Shown here: positions 52,615 to 61,423 of the stretch, piece by piece
Numbering within the stretch: the first letter of the stretch is position 1
Layout: each line of letters opens with the position of its first letter
NCBI GenBank assembly: GCA_964603935.1
Contig: CAZRWL010000002.1
Location: forward strand, 24,535 to 88,534
Direction: 5' to 3'
DNA length: 64,000 bases
Origin: GWB1-37-8 sp964603935
Lineage (GTDB): Bacteria; Patescibacteriota; Microgenomatia; Levybacterales; UBA12049
Position numbers and translations under genes: made by a program
Notes under the pieces: generated by a model
Database searches by the model: none
Seen by the model: the letters and a program-made list of their open reading frames with translations, nothing else
What the model was told of the DNA's origin: nothing

Positions 52615-54096
52615 TTAATCTTTTTGCTGTGCCGCTATTCCTTCTGACGTTGGTTGAGTCATATCAAATATTATGTAATCGGCAGTTCTCGTTACCACTT
52701 TAAATAAATTCTCCAAACCAAGCTCATCCGGAGTCGGATCTGCAAAAACCATATAAGATGCACCTGCTTTTTTGTAATCCTTAAATGATCTATCAAAAAC
52801 CGGCCAACCAGCTCTTTTTGTGTAATAAAGTAAAGTTGTATCGCCTCCGTATGGGGCTACTACTTTCGCATCTTTTGGCAAAAGCTTATCCGCAGCCATT
52901 CCTGCGTCGATTATATGAGGGTGCTGAATACTGTAGTAATCTCTAATCACAAACCAGCTAAAAGCAAACATAAAAACAAAAGCAGCTACAAGAGTCAGAT
53001 ATGTTACGAAACGGTTAAAGATTTCTTTCTTTTCCAGAATCAAATCCACTCCTTTGGCAAAAAATATTGCCAATGTGGGCACAATTAATATTTGATAATA
53101 ATCGTGTTGAACATTTCCTGTAGCAAAAACGGTCATATATGCGACCGAGGCAATAATGAAAAAATAAAAGAACCAATTTTCTTTCTTATTTATTTTCCTT
53201 ATTATCCCCAAAACTACAAAAGGCAACCCCCAATAACCTAAAATAAGTCGTCCTATTCTGTCGGCAAAAAGCCACTGAAAAAACGCTCCTTTGAATCTAA
53301 TATGGTTTCCATTAAGCAGCCAATCATTACGAGCAATTCCGGAAAGAAAGTCAGGCTGATTCATCCATGAGCGCCAAAGAACCAACGGCGCAATTGATAG
53401 GATTAAAAATAAATATAATTGCCATTTTTTAAGCAGGTTAAAGCCTAAACGGTTCCAAGCCAGATACGCCATCGGCAGCATGAAAAAAATAGCATATGGC
53501 TTCAGCAACAATGCAACCGCAGTAAAAACTACCGAAATTAAAAACAGAAAGTAATTTTTAATTTTAGACTGCAACCTTGAACTTTCTTCGATCCACCGAT
53601 CGAAGAAGTATGTTCCACCAAGAATCGCTGCTACCATCGACTGGTCAGGAAGAATACTTCGTCCGTAGTAGATGCTAAAAGGAATAAATGCGAAAAAGCC
53701 TGCAGCAATCAAGCCCGTACGGGAATTCGCGTACTTGGCTACCAATAGATAAATAAAAATAATGGATGCGAGCGAAGAAAATATGGTTACAAGTCTTCCC
53801 CATTCTTCCAAGGTATATTGGTCAAATAATTTAAACAGTCCGGCCTGAGCCGCATTGTACAAAGGGAACTCAACAAACCGATATCCTTGTGGGTTATCCT
53901 TGAGTGAAACCGCAATTGATAAATCTTCAAAATGCGGCCTTAATAAATCAAATCCATTTTTTGTAAAATATCTGGAAACTGCGGAAGTATCCGCCTGGCG
54001 CCAGCTCTGCCAATCCGCGACAGGCCAATCAAAATGATATAACCTGACCAGAAAGGCTCCTGCCAAAATCAAGAAAAGCAGAATATGTTTCTTCAT
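52615..54096 (-). CDS. GT-C family (GT39-like) membrane glycosyltransferase
   Basis: 493 aa, about eleven membrane helices. After the first helix comes FDWPVADWQSWRQADTSAVSRYF, the acidic loop of this family; YYGRSILPDQSMVAAILGG follows near residue 145. A soluble C-terminal part (about 395-493) is small. A perfect 10-bp palindrome (53584-53607) with an adjacent A+T-rich stretch encodes DRWIEESSRLQSKIKNYF in a loop. Start preceded by TACAAT with 10 nt spacing. Confidence 0.75.
   Translation of the reverse strand: MKKHILLFLILAGAFLVRLYHFDWPVADWQSWRQADTSAVSRYFTKNGFDLLRPHFEDLSIAVSLKDNPQGYRFVEFPLYNAAQAGLFKLFDQYTLEEWGRLVTIFSSLASIIFIYLLVAKYANSRTGLIAAGFFAFIPFSIYYGRSILPDQSMVAAILGGTYFFDRWIEESSRLQSKIKNYFLFLISVVFTAVALLLKPYAIFFMLPMAYLAWNRLGFNLLKKWQLYLFLILSIAPLVLWRSWMNQPDFLSGIARNDWLLNGNHIRFKGAFFQWLFADRIGRLILGYWGLPFVVLGIIRKINKKENWFFYFFIIASVAYMTVFATGNVQHDYYQILIVPTLAIFFAKGVDLILEKKEIFNRFVTYLTLVAAFVFMFAFSWFVIRDYYSIQHPHIIDAGMAADKLLPKDAKVVAPYGGDTTLLYYTKRAGWPVFDRSFKDYKKAGASYMVFADPTPDELGLENLFKVVTRTADYIIFDMTQPTSEGIAAQQKD
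53584..53607. repeat. Palindromic in-frame insertion in the GT-C gene
   Basis: TTCTTCGATC-CACC-GATCGAAGAA: a perfect 10-bp stem with a 4-nt loop, in a hydrophilic loop-coding region. Confidence 0.6.
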
Positions 54097-54106
54097 TAAT
54101 ACTAAT

Positions 54107-54112
54107 ATTGTA
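54107..54112 (-). promoter_or_regulatory. -10 box of the GT-C gene at 54096
   Basis: TACAAT ending 10 nt before the ATG; no convincing -35. Confidence 0.4.
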
Positions 54113-54136
54113 TCGCATTGTTTTACCTATTGCCAC

Positions 54137-57100
54137 TTACCGCGAAGGATTTAGAAGGGTTACTTGTCCATCCTTAGATCGCACAACTTCATCTACGTTT
54201 CCGTCTTTATCGAATTTGAAAATGTGTGAATCTACGGATCCTTTTGCCTGATCAAATGCGCCATCTAAATCCGCCGACGTGTTTACGATGATATTTGGAT
54301 TTTTGAAGGTAAACCAAACAGCATCTCTCAATCCAACCGACCAGACCCATGCTTCACCATATCTAATAGGCTGTCCAACAAAGTATAATTGCATTTTCTG
54401 CCTTATCCAAGAATCTTTTGAAAATCTTTCCAGCGAGATGAGGAAATTTTGAGATTGTCTTCCGGCAGACATCCAGTCAACCTGTATCTTTTGAAGAGCG
54501 AATAACTGAACCATAAGATAAACTACAGTAATTATGGAAACACTTGCCCAGCCAATATATTTATCGCTAATGCTCACTAGATAAATAGATGCTTTTTTAA
54601 GCAAGAGCGCCAGTAGGATTACAAAACCCACCGATGACAAATAGCTATACCGAGAGGCTATGTTACCTAACCCCAGGAAGGGCAGAAGTGCAACCAAAAA
54701 GAAGAGCAGTCCAAAAATAACAGCTTTCCTATCCTTTTCTTCTAGCTTTCTCAGAATTACCCTAAGTAAAATAATTGAGCCGATTATCCCCGCCAAAGAA
54801 AGAGGAATCGCAATCAGCAAGTGATCTCTTGAAAAACTCCTCAATCCTTCATAAAGAGAAAGAGATTGGGGGCCAAAAAGGTCAAGAAGTAGATATCCAA
54901 TCACATTTCCTAAAATATTATAGGGGAGTTTGAAAATATTATAGCTATAATCTCCATTAAACCAATGACTTTGTGCGGTAAAACGCAAAACTAAATAGGG
55001 CAGGATTGGAAGCAACAGAATCAACGAAGCAGCGTTTCCGGAAAGCTTGCTTGGGTTATTTTTTTCTTTAAAAAAGAAATCATAAATAATTATCAGCAGG
55101 GGAACGACTACTCCGAGTTCATGAAAAAGTAAACTGAAGACTACAAAGACTAAAGAAATAATAAAATAAATTATTTTTCCTTTTTCCCGAAAATGAATAA
55201 AAGATAATAAACCGGCCAAAGCAAATAGCGCGTTGAAAAGAAAACCGGTTGTAGAAATCCAAAAAATATCTTCATGATGGCCGCTAAGAACTACAAACAG
55301 AACAACTGCTAAAATTGAAAGCGCATAGTCTTTCAATATCTTTCTAATAACCAAGAATAGTAATGCGCTGACGGCAAAATGAAGCAGAATTGAAACCAGA
55401 TGGTAGGCAGTCTGATTGAGCCAAAAACCTGAGTACATTAATGAGAAATAAATTTTTGTTCCGGGGCGATAGAAGAACCCGTCGGCTTGCGTGAAATAAT
55501 TAACTACATTACCACAGCAGTTCTGAGTCCATCTCAACCAGGTAAAATCATCGCCGACAAAGTAGTTGGATATCATTGGTGAAAACATTGAGAAAATGGC
55601 AGTAAAAATGTAAATAATGATTGCAAGAGGAGAAACTATTACTTTTTTAAATTCTTTCAGCAGGTCAATCTTGTCTTTTTCATGTAAATGTGCTGTTCCA
55701 ATCGTTATTCCCATTAATAGCCAGTAGCTGAAGGCAACTTTTGACGCTTCAAAAACATCAATCAGAAATGCATTAAGCGTTAACCCAAAACTTCCTGCCA
55801 GAAAACCAAAAATAAAACTTCTGGTAACAACCGAGTCAACTTTTGGCAAGAGCTTTATTGCGTAAATTACCGCAACTATAAAGATTGAAGCAAAGGAAAT
55901 TAATCCCAATAATCCAGACTCGCCTAAAATCCTCAAATAATTATTATCCACAGCCAGACTTACCGAACCGTAACCGCTGCCTATAAAAATATTTCTCATG
56001 AATGCTTTAAAAGTGTTTGGCCACTCACCCTGAAATCTGGTGGTAAAAGACAAATCGTAAGCTCTTGCCCTTTTTATCAAATAGTCGCCATAAACGATGC
56101 TTATTTCCTCTGATTCGACGCCTGCATGTGTAGTTAATTTTTGAGAGAAAAACGCATCCACTTTCTTAACAATCGGCGATAAAGGTAGATTCACATAACT
56201 TGTTCCCTGAGGCAGACTCTCTCCGGTCGAACTGTTGTTTGCCTCAACGACCAAAGGAGCGGTTGAAGGAATGAGTTCAAAAGGAAGGGTTGCCGAAACG
56301 GTTGCGCTTAAGGCTTTTGTGTCCGTATCCATGATCCTTCTAATAACTTTGTCCTTGAAATAAGAGGCGGGCACCTCCCTAACCTCACCGACCGCACCTC
56401 CGGTTTTGGCATTTACCAGAACATTCACTTCGGACAATGTGCTCTTGAACCGCTGCAGCAGGCTCGGAGAGAAAATAAAAAGCGCTGCCGTTAACGCCAG
56501 AAGAGAAAAAATGATTATTTTTTTCTTTTGAAGAATTAACAGAATAAGCATAGAGAGCAGGAGTGCGAAGAATGAAACCCTGGATACGGTCATAAACAAT
56601 AGCGCAAATCCCAGAGCCGCGGCTACAAATAAAAATATTTTCATGAACAAGTTTTTAAATCCGAAAGCGATACTGGTAACAATAGGAATAATCAACACCA
56701 AATACGCTGCGAGATCATATTGTCCTGCAAATGTAGACGGCACTCTGGACAAATCGGATAGCCGTATCGGAATCCCTTTAGCAAATTCCTCATTCATTGT
56801 TAAAAATGCCGGAAATCCAAGATATTTTTGGCCGAAACCGTATCCTACGATCAAAAGAAGAATTATCGCCAAACTAATCGCGGCATAAGTTATTGATTTC
56901 TTATACCTGATACTCGAATAGGCAACGAAAAATAAAGAAATATATTCCAATCTTCTTAGGAAACTTAAAAAAGCTACGTTGGAGAACACATTTGCAATTG
57001 TCGGAAAAAGTATCAAAACGCCATGAAGAGTAGTAACTCCTCCTGCTATCCAAAATAATAATATTGGAATCGTCAATGGGGTTTTGAGACTTATTTTTTT

Positions 57101-57283
57101 AGTCAAAAGCAAAAAGATCCACGTAAGAAGAGCTGTCACTACGGCGAAATCCTCAAGCCTTATGTAAACCCAAGTGTGTTGCACATCGAGAAGCGGAATT
57201 TTGGGATAAAGCGGAATGAATGCCAACAGAAAAACTGTAAAAATGAACAGTAAATTATTTCCAATCCATTTGAAAATCTTCAT
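54137..57283 (-). CDS. O-antigen ligase/polymerase-like protein fused to a GT-C membrane domain
   Basis: 1048 aa, about twice the usual size. Residues about 1-530 have a dozen helices and a large extracytoplasmic loop (about 280-425), like WaaL/Wzy_C ligases; NIFIGSGYGSVSLAVDNNYLRILGESGLLG near 445 fits the family's conserved loop (G.G...H/N..yl..l...Gl.G). Residues about 545-950 form a second polytopic unit with FVGDDFTWLRW, an acidic first loop as in GT-C enzymes. A soluble tail ends the protein. Likely couples chain transfer and sugar addition at the outer face. Overlaps the upstream GT2 (ATGA). Confidence 0.65.
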   Translation of the reverse strand: MKIFKWIGNNLLFIFTVFLLAFIPLYPKIPLLDVQHTWVYIRLEDFAVVTALLTWIFLLLTKKISLKTPLTIPILLFWIAGGVTTLHGVLILFPTIANVFSNVAFLSFLRRLEYISLFFVAYSSIRYKKSITYAAISLAIILLLIVGYGFGQKYLGFPAFLTMNEEFAKGIPIRLSDLSRVPSTFAGQYDLAAYLVLIIPIVTSIAFGFKNLFMKIFLFVAAALGFALLFMTVSRVSFFALLLSMLILLILQKKKIIIFSLLALTAALFIFSPSLLQRFKSTLSEVNVLVNAKTGGAVGEVREVPASYFKDKVIRRIMDTDTKALSATVSATLPFELIPSTAPLVVEANNSSTGESLPQGTSYVNLPLSPIVKKVDAFFSQKLTTHAGVESEEISIVYGDYLIKRARAYDLSFTTRFQGEWPNTFKAFMRNIFIGSGYGSVSLAVDNNYLRILGESGLLGLISFASIFIVAVIYAIKLLPKVDSVVTRSFIFGFLAGSFGLTLNAFLIDVFEASKVAFSYWLLMGITIGTAHLHEKDKIDLLKEFKKVIVSPLAIIIYIFTAIFSMFSPMISNYFVGDDFTWLRWTQNCCGNVVNYFTQADGFFYRPGTKIYFSLMYSGFWLNQTAYHLVSILLHFAVSALLFLVIRKILKDYALSILAVVLFVVLSGHHEDIFWISTTGFLFNALFALAGLLSFIHFREKGKIIYFIISLVFVVFSLLFHELGVVVPLLIIIYDFFFKEKNNPSKLSGNAASLILLLPILPYLVLRFTAQSHWFNGDYSYNIFKLPYNILGNVIGYLLLDLFGPQSLSLYEGLRSFSRDHLLIAIPLSLAGIIGSIILLRVILRKLEEKDRKAVIFGLLFFLVALLPFLGLGNIASRYSYLSSVGFVILLALLLKKASIYLVSISDKYIGWASVSIITVVYLMVQLFALQKIQVDWMSAGRQSQNFLISLERFSKDSWIRQKMQLYFVGQPIRYGEAWVWSVGLRDAVWFTFKNPNIIVNTSADLDGAFDQAKGSVDSHIFKFDKDGNVDEVVRSKDGQVTLLNPSR

Positions 57284-58161
57284 AAATCGAAATTGATTGC
57301 TTTTTTATATCTGTTTTTTAAATCTGAATTTGAAGTTAAAAATCCTATCAAGATCAGAATTTCTGCCTTAGCAATAAGCAGTGTTTTGGCAATCAAATAC
57401 TCAAGGCGGTTTTTATGCTTTGAATAAAAATGCAAAATACCCTTATAAACATTAATTATAGCAAATGTTCTATTGCTGCTTCCTAAAGATTTGTGCCTCA
57501 ATGAAATGTTGGGGTAAAAATAAGTTAAAAAATCCAACTTTTTAGCTCTAAAGCAGATTTCCATATCTTCTACATACATAAAAAGGCTCTCGTCAAATCC
57601 GGATAATTTTTTGAAGATATCGCTTCTCACCATCATACACGCGCCGCTGACCCAATCTACTTTCTGGATTTTGTTAGGACTTGACCTTAAAAATCCGAAT
57701 CGCTCCAAACCAAACAACATGATAATAAGACTAAGGAGATTGTAAAATTTGCCGGCTGATCTTTGGATCGACCCATCGCTATTTCTAAGTTTACCGCCCA
57801 AAATGGCGATCTTAGGATTTTTGTCTAAAAAGACTGCCATCTGTATAAATCCCTCATCTTCCACTTGAGTGTCCGAATTTAGAAAAAGAATATATTTTCC
57901 TTTCGCAGCTTTTGCGCCAATATTGCATCCTTTCGCAAACCCTAAATTCTCTTTATTTAAAATTAATTTTACGCTGAAATTTTTCAGGAAAAGACTGGAA
58001 ATTGCCAATACTGAATCATCTACGGAATTATTGTCAACAACGATAATCTCAATTTCTTTTCTTTCAAGCTCTTTTTGATACTGTTTAACTACTGATTTTA
58101 CACACTGAATAGTTAAGTCTTTTGTATTGTAGGAAAGGATAATAATTGATAAATCGACCAT
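57280..58161 (-). CDS. Family 2 glycosyltransferase (rhamnosyltransferase-like)
   Basis: About 293 aa from ATG 58161, 4 nt after the acetyltransferase stop (the longer frame starts with TTG). DLSIIILSYNTKDLTIQCV, EIIVVDNNSVDDSVLAI, FLNSDTQVE and FMYVEDMEICFRAKKL are the family motifs. Its closest relatives in the window are the GT2 genes at 2654 and 50531, suggesting paralogues acting on successive sugars. Confidence 0.88.
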   Translation of the reverse strand: MVDLSIIILSYNTKDLTIQCVKSVVKQYQKELERKEIEIIVVDNNSVDDSVLAISSLFLKNFSVKLILNKENLGFAKGCNIGAKAAKGKYILFLNSDTQVEDEGFIQMAVFLDKNPKIAILGGKLRNSDGSIQRSAGKFYNLLSLIIMLFGLERFGFLRSSPNKIQKVDWVSGACMMVRSDIFKKLSGFDESLFMYVEDMEICFRAKKLDFLTYFYPNISLRHKSLGSSNRTFAIINVYKGILHFYSKHKNRLEYLIAKTLLIAKAEILILIGFLTSNSDLKNRYKKAINFDL

Positions 58162-58165
58162 TTTT

Positions 58166-58720
58166 TTATCTGAACCATGCTGCGCGGCCAAGTCTGTAAT
58201 TCAAATCTTTAATCGCTCTTTCGCCTATTTGTTTTGCCGGTACCCCACCGACAATTGCGCCTTCCTCAACATTTTTCGTAACTACCGCGCCTGCTCCAAC
58301 TACCGCGCCTTTTTTTATCGTAACTCCTGGCAAAATAATGACTCGCGGTCCAACAAACACATAATCCCCAATCACAACAGGCGCGCAAACTGCATGAAAA
58401 TCAGGACTTCTTACATCGTGCTGACAATTATAAATCATAACTTCCGATGCAATATCAACATGACTTCCGATAATAAGCTTATCTCTCCCATCCAACACAG
58501 CGCCTTCGCCAATAATCGAATCTTCCCCAATCTCAATATTCCAAGGATTATAAAACCTAATGCCCATATGAAGAGCTGATCCCGAACCTATTCTTACTCC
58601 GCCCACCCTATAAAATAATCTACGTAGCACATGATAAGGAACATATCCTGCAATATGCAGCAAAAACACCTCAAATTCCAAAATTACCGTATTTATTCTG
58701 CGCAAAACTTTTCCCATCAT
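58166..58720 (-). CDS. Hexapeptide-repeat acetyltransferase (WcaF/Maa-like)
   Basis: 184 aa. Left-handed beta-helix with repeats such as IGSGSALHMGIRFY, IGEDSIIGEGAVLDG, and the end GAVVGAGAVVTKNVEEGAIVGGVPAKQIGERA, the classical LbH terminus. The catalytic His is probably in YNCQHDVRSPDF. O-acetylates a glycan or sugar nucleotide. TATAGT ends 9 nt before the first ATG, inside the end of the GT4 upstream. Confidence 0.88.
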   Translation of the reverse strand: MMGKVLRRINTVILEFEVFLLHIAGYVPYHVLRRLFYRVGGVRIGSGSALHMGIRFYNPWNIEIGEDSIIGEGAVLDGRDKLIIGSHVDIASEVMIYNCQHDVRSPDFHAVCAPVVIGDYVFVGPRVIILPGVTIKKGAVVGAGAVVTKNVEEGAIVGGVPAKQIGERAIKDLNYRLGRAAWFR

Positions 58721-58729
58721 ACTTAATGC

Positions 58730-58735
58730 ACTATA
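58730..58735 (-). promoter_or_regulatory. -10 box of the acetyltransferase gene
   Basis: TATAGT ending 9 nt before ATG 58720; weak -35. Would give an internal near-leaderless start. Confidence 0.35.
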
Positions 58736-58738
58736 CTA

Positions 58739-59947
58739 CTACTTAATACTTTCCAGCGCCCTAAGCGTTTCTCTTGCTGTTTTTTCCCAAGAAAATTTCC
58801 TAACCCGCTCGTACCCTTTTTTAATAAGTTTTTCTCGAAGTCCTTCATCTCTAATTATTAATTCTAGCTTTTTAGTAATGTCGTCTACACTAAGAGGATC
58901 AACGTACAAAGCCGCGTCTCCGCCCGCTTCCGGCAAACTTGAAACATTACTCGTGATGACCGGACATCCATATTGCATTGCTTCCAAAACAGGCAAGCCA
59001 AAACCCTCGTAAAGACTTGGCAAAATAAAACATAAAGCATTTTTGTAAAAAGAGGACAAATCTTCGTCCGTTACATTCTCTAAAAACTTTACCTTATTTT
59101 CAATATTGAACCTTTTCGGCGCTGACAAAATTTCTTCATATTGCCAACCTTTTTTACCAATAATAACAAGACTCATGTCATTCTGACGAAGGTCAGAATC
59201 TCGGCTTGATTGAGATCCTGAAACAAGTTCAGGATGACATGCGCGACTAAATGCCTCTATCAAACGAGCTATATTTTTTCTCGGCTGCAAAGTTCCCACA
59301 AACAATACGTATTCTCCGTTTATCCCGTACTTACCGCTCAATAATTTTGAATTTTGCATTTTAAATTTTGAATTTGTTTCGGACTTCAAATTTTGAATTT
59401 CGGATTTTATCCCCGGGTATGTTACTATAATTTTATCTTTTGAAACTCCGTACTCTTCAATTATATCATCTTTACTAGCTTGGCTTATCGTAAAGACTTT
59501 TTTAGCTTTTTTAACAGAAAATTTAGTCCAAATAGTCAATTGCTGCAAATCTGATTTCTTAAAAAGCTGTGGAAAACGAAGATAGGAAACGTCCAAGATG
59601 GAAATAACCGATTTTTTCGGAGAAAAAATCGGCAAATAGTGGGTGGGGGAGAAAAAAACATCAGGCTTTGAGCGTTTAAGTAAAAATTCCAAAGATAAAC
59701 CAAACAAAGTCCACGCCTTACGAGGCTTGACTATGTTATAGCGCCATTTTTCAGATTCCTTCGGCAAGTCGGAGGTTGGACTTTGGGGAAGATAAATTAT
59801 GTAATTATTTTTCTTATCCAATTTATTTAAATTCAATAAAAGCTCAAAGCAATACTCTCCGCTCCCAACTCTACTAGGCATTCCTGTTTTGGGATCGTAT
59901 CCAAACCTTGGCACTACCGCTTCATAACCGTTTATTCCTATTGTCAT
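58739..59947 (-). CDS. Family 4 glycosyltransferase with two repeat insertions
   Basis: 402 aa. N-terminus GINGYEAVVPRFGYDPKTGMPSRVGSGEY; ILDVSYLRFPQLFKK; donor half VLFVGTLQPRKNIARLIEAF and PSLYEGFGLPVLEAMQYGCPVITS. The linker KSEIQNLKSETNSKFKMQNSKL is built from 7-nt units (59343-59404), and the CHPELVSGSQ...DLRQND insertion (64-bp element) follows LIEAF, the same site as in the GT4 at 49329. Preceded by six 8-bp repeats and a half GT4 gene. Confidence 0.88.
   Translation of the reverse strand: MTIGINGYEAVVPRFGYDPKTGMPSRVGSGEYCFELLLNLNKLDKKNNYIIYLPQSPTSDLPKESEKWRYNIVKPRKAWTLFGLSLEFLLKRSKPDVFFSPTHYLPIFSPKKSVISILDVSYLRFPQLFKKSDLQQLTIWTKFSVKKAKKVFTISQASKDDIIEEYGVSKDKIIVTYPGIKSEIQNLKSETNSKFKMQNSKLLSGKYGINGEYVLFVGTLQPRKNIARLIEAFSRACHPELVSGSQSSRDSDLRQNDMSLVIIGKKGWQYEEILSAPKRFNIENKVKFLENVTDEDLSSFYKNALCFILPSLYEGFGLPVLEAMQYGCPVITSNVSSLPEAGGDAALYVDPLSVDDITKKLELIIRDEGLREKLIKKGYERVRKFSWEKTARETLRALESIK
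59177..59240. repeat. 64-bp double-hairpin element, copy 2
   Basis: Same boundaries and arms as copy 1 (TGTCAT ... ATGACA). Read as CHPELVSGSQ to DLRQND in the GT4 at 58739. Confidence 0.8.
59343..59404. repeat. 7-nt minisatellite in a GT4 linker
   Basis: AATTTTG, AATTTTG, CATTTTA, AATTTTG, then degenerate units to about 59404; read as EIQNLKSETNSKFKMQNSK. Confidence 0.75.
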
Positions 59948-59995
59948 AGCAATTTAGCAATTTAGCAATTTAGCAATTTAGCAATTTAGCAATTT
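59948..59995. repeat. Six perfect tandem 8-bp repeats
   Basis: AGCAATTT x6 fills the whole gap between the half GT4 (stop at 59995) and the ATG of the full GT4 (59947). On the coding strand the unit AAATTGCT contains TAA when read through, so unlike the 7-nt arrays it cannot be coding. Confidence 0.95.
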
Positions 59996-60528
59996 TATAT
60001 TCCCGGCAATATCACCTTTAATCGCTTGTTGTCAATTCCTAAAATCTCCATTGCATCTTTTTTCGTAGATTCCGAGATACAAAAAACTATATTCGATTCC
60101 CTTTTAACCCATTTTAGCTTACGTTTTTGAACCTCAACTATCTTTTTATCTGTTTCATTGGGATACTTATAAACAATCAAGTCATACAGAATAGTTGCTT
60201 TTTTCGCTTTTATTGTCGGGGGTTCTGTCCAATCCGAAGTTATAAAAACATCCACATCCCCTATTAACCGCTCAATCGGCACAATATGCAATCTGTTCCA
60301 AAGAATATTCAAAAAAAGTGGCGGAAATCTAAATCTTTTAATTTTGAAATTTTGCTTGCCCCGCAAAGCTTCAGCAAAATGGGGAATTGTTCTTCTTAGA
60401 CTTGAGAAGAAAAGAATATATTCATTTGCTTCATCGACTGTCAATAACTCTTCAATCAAGGATTTTGCGTATTGAGCAACCCCTGTTCCTCCGTATGCAA
60501 TCTGCGATATATCTATTCCTATTTTCAC
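59995..60528 (-). pseudogene. N-terminal half of a family 4 glycosyltransferase
   Basis: 177 aa ending exactly at KRLKVILPGI, the point where the first Rossmann domain of GT4 proteins ends; the donor-binding half is missing. N-terminus KIGIDISQIAYGGTGVAQYAKSL and FCISESTKKDAMEILG are normal. Right after the stop come six 8-bp repeats and then a complete, different GT4. Most likely a remnant left by deletion; without the donor domain it should be inactive as a transferase. Confidence 0.75.
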
Positions 60529-60550
60529 CCTCTAATTGTAGCAGATTTGA

Positions 60551-61168
60551 CTATCTAAAACGAAAATTTTCAACTATTCCGCTTACTGTTCCGTGCTCCC
60601 CCAAATAACCCAAAATTAAATCTTTTGGTTTAAATGAAAGTTTTTTATAGCCTGATAAAACTTTAGTGGCTTTTTCCGCATCCTCTTTTTTGCTTAATCT
60701 CGTAATCGTTATGTGCGGCTGATACCTTGGGCCAATAAGCAATGCTCCAAAATGTTTAACATCGTATCTGTCTCCTTCACTTAAGCTACAGACATCAGCA
60801 AGTGAATCAGGAACAAGCCCCTCCCTTAAAGGATTTGCGAGCTCAACTACTTTTCTTTGAAGGTTTTGTAAAATTAAATTTTTCCTACAATTCCAAAACA
60901 AAAAAGTTTCATGAGAAACCGTTATTGCGTTAAGTTTTATTTCAAATAATTCCCGCTCCAAAGACAAGCTTCTTGCAACACTCCTTAGCTTATCCATATT
61001 CTTATTTGGATATCGTGCCTGATATACCGTTATGTGGGGAATTAAAGTATTCAAATTAAGGACAAACCTTGATTCAATTTCACTTGCAATTTTTTTGCTC
61101 ATAGCAATTGCTTGACTTATTACTTCATCCGAAGGAAGAATCGCTATGTTAAGTGTTGTTGTCTGCAT
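60551..61168 (-). CDS. 2H phosphoesterase (2'-5' RNA ligase/LigT-like)
   Basis: About 205 aa from ATG 61168. Two H-x-T motifs, PHITVYQARYP near residue 51 and QPHITITRL near 167, form the 2H catalytic pair acting on 2',3'-cyclic phosphates or 2'-5' linkages. Overlaps the small membrane protein gene by 20 nt. Unrelated to the glycan genes; probably RNA end processing. Confidence 0.8.
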   Translation of the reverse strand: MQTTTLNIAILPSDEVISQAIAMSKKIASEIESRFVLNLNTLIPHITVYQARYPNKNMDKLRSVARSLSLERELFEIKLNAITVSHETFLFWNCRKNLILQNLQRKVVELANPLREGLVPDSLADVCSLSEGDRYDVKHFGALLIGPRYQPHITITRLSKKEDAEKATKVLSGYKKLSFKPKDLILGYLGEHGTVSGIVENFRFR

Positions 61169-61382
61169 GTTTCTTAAAATTAAATAAGTAAAAAGCAATT
61201 GCCAGGAGAAAAAATCCCGCTGCGTACCAAGTCAAACGCTGTGCAGTGAAGAATATCCAAAAATAAAAGAGGGGAATTGACAACATAAGGAAGAAAATCC
61301 CACAGGCAACCATTAATTTCGGATTGCGCTTTAGTATTAGTAAAGCCAAAACAACAAAAAAAGCTATATCTTGTATCTTCAT
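61149..61382 (-). CDS. Small two-to-three-helix membrane protein
   Basis: 77 aa; almost entirely hydrophobic segments (about 6-15, 22-47, 52-68) and a basic tail. Not recognised. Its 3' end overlaps the 2H phosphoesterase gene. Divergent from the methyltransferase at 61424; the 41-nt gap holds TATAAT-like boxes on both strands. Confidence 0.5.
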   Translation of the reverse strand: MKIQDIAFFVVLALLILKRNPKLMVACGIFFLMLSIPLFYFWIFFTAQRLTWYAAGFFLLAIAFYLFNFKKHADNNT

Positions 61383-61423
61383 TTCTTATTATCTATAATG
61401 AATTATTGCATAAAAGCTCTTAA

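Noticed and set aside
59948..59995. CRISPR array
   Set aside because: Units are 8 bp and strictly tandem, with no spacers and no cas genes in the window.
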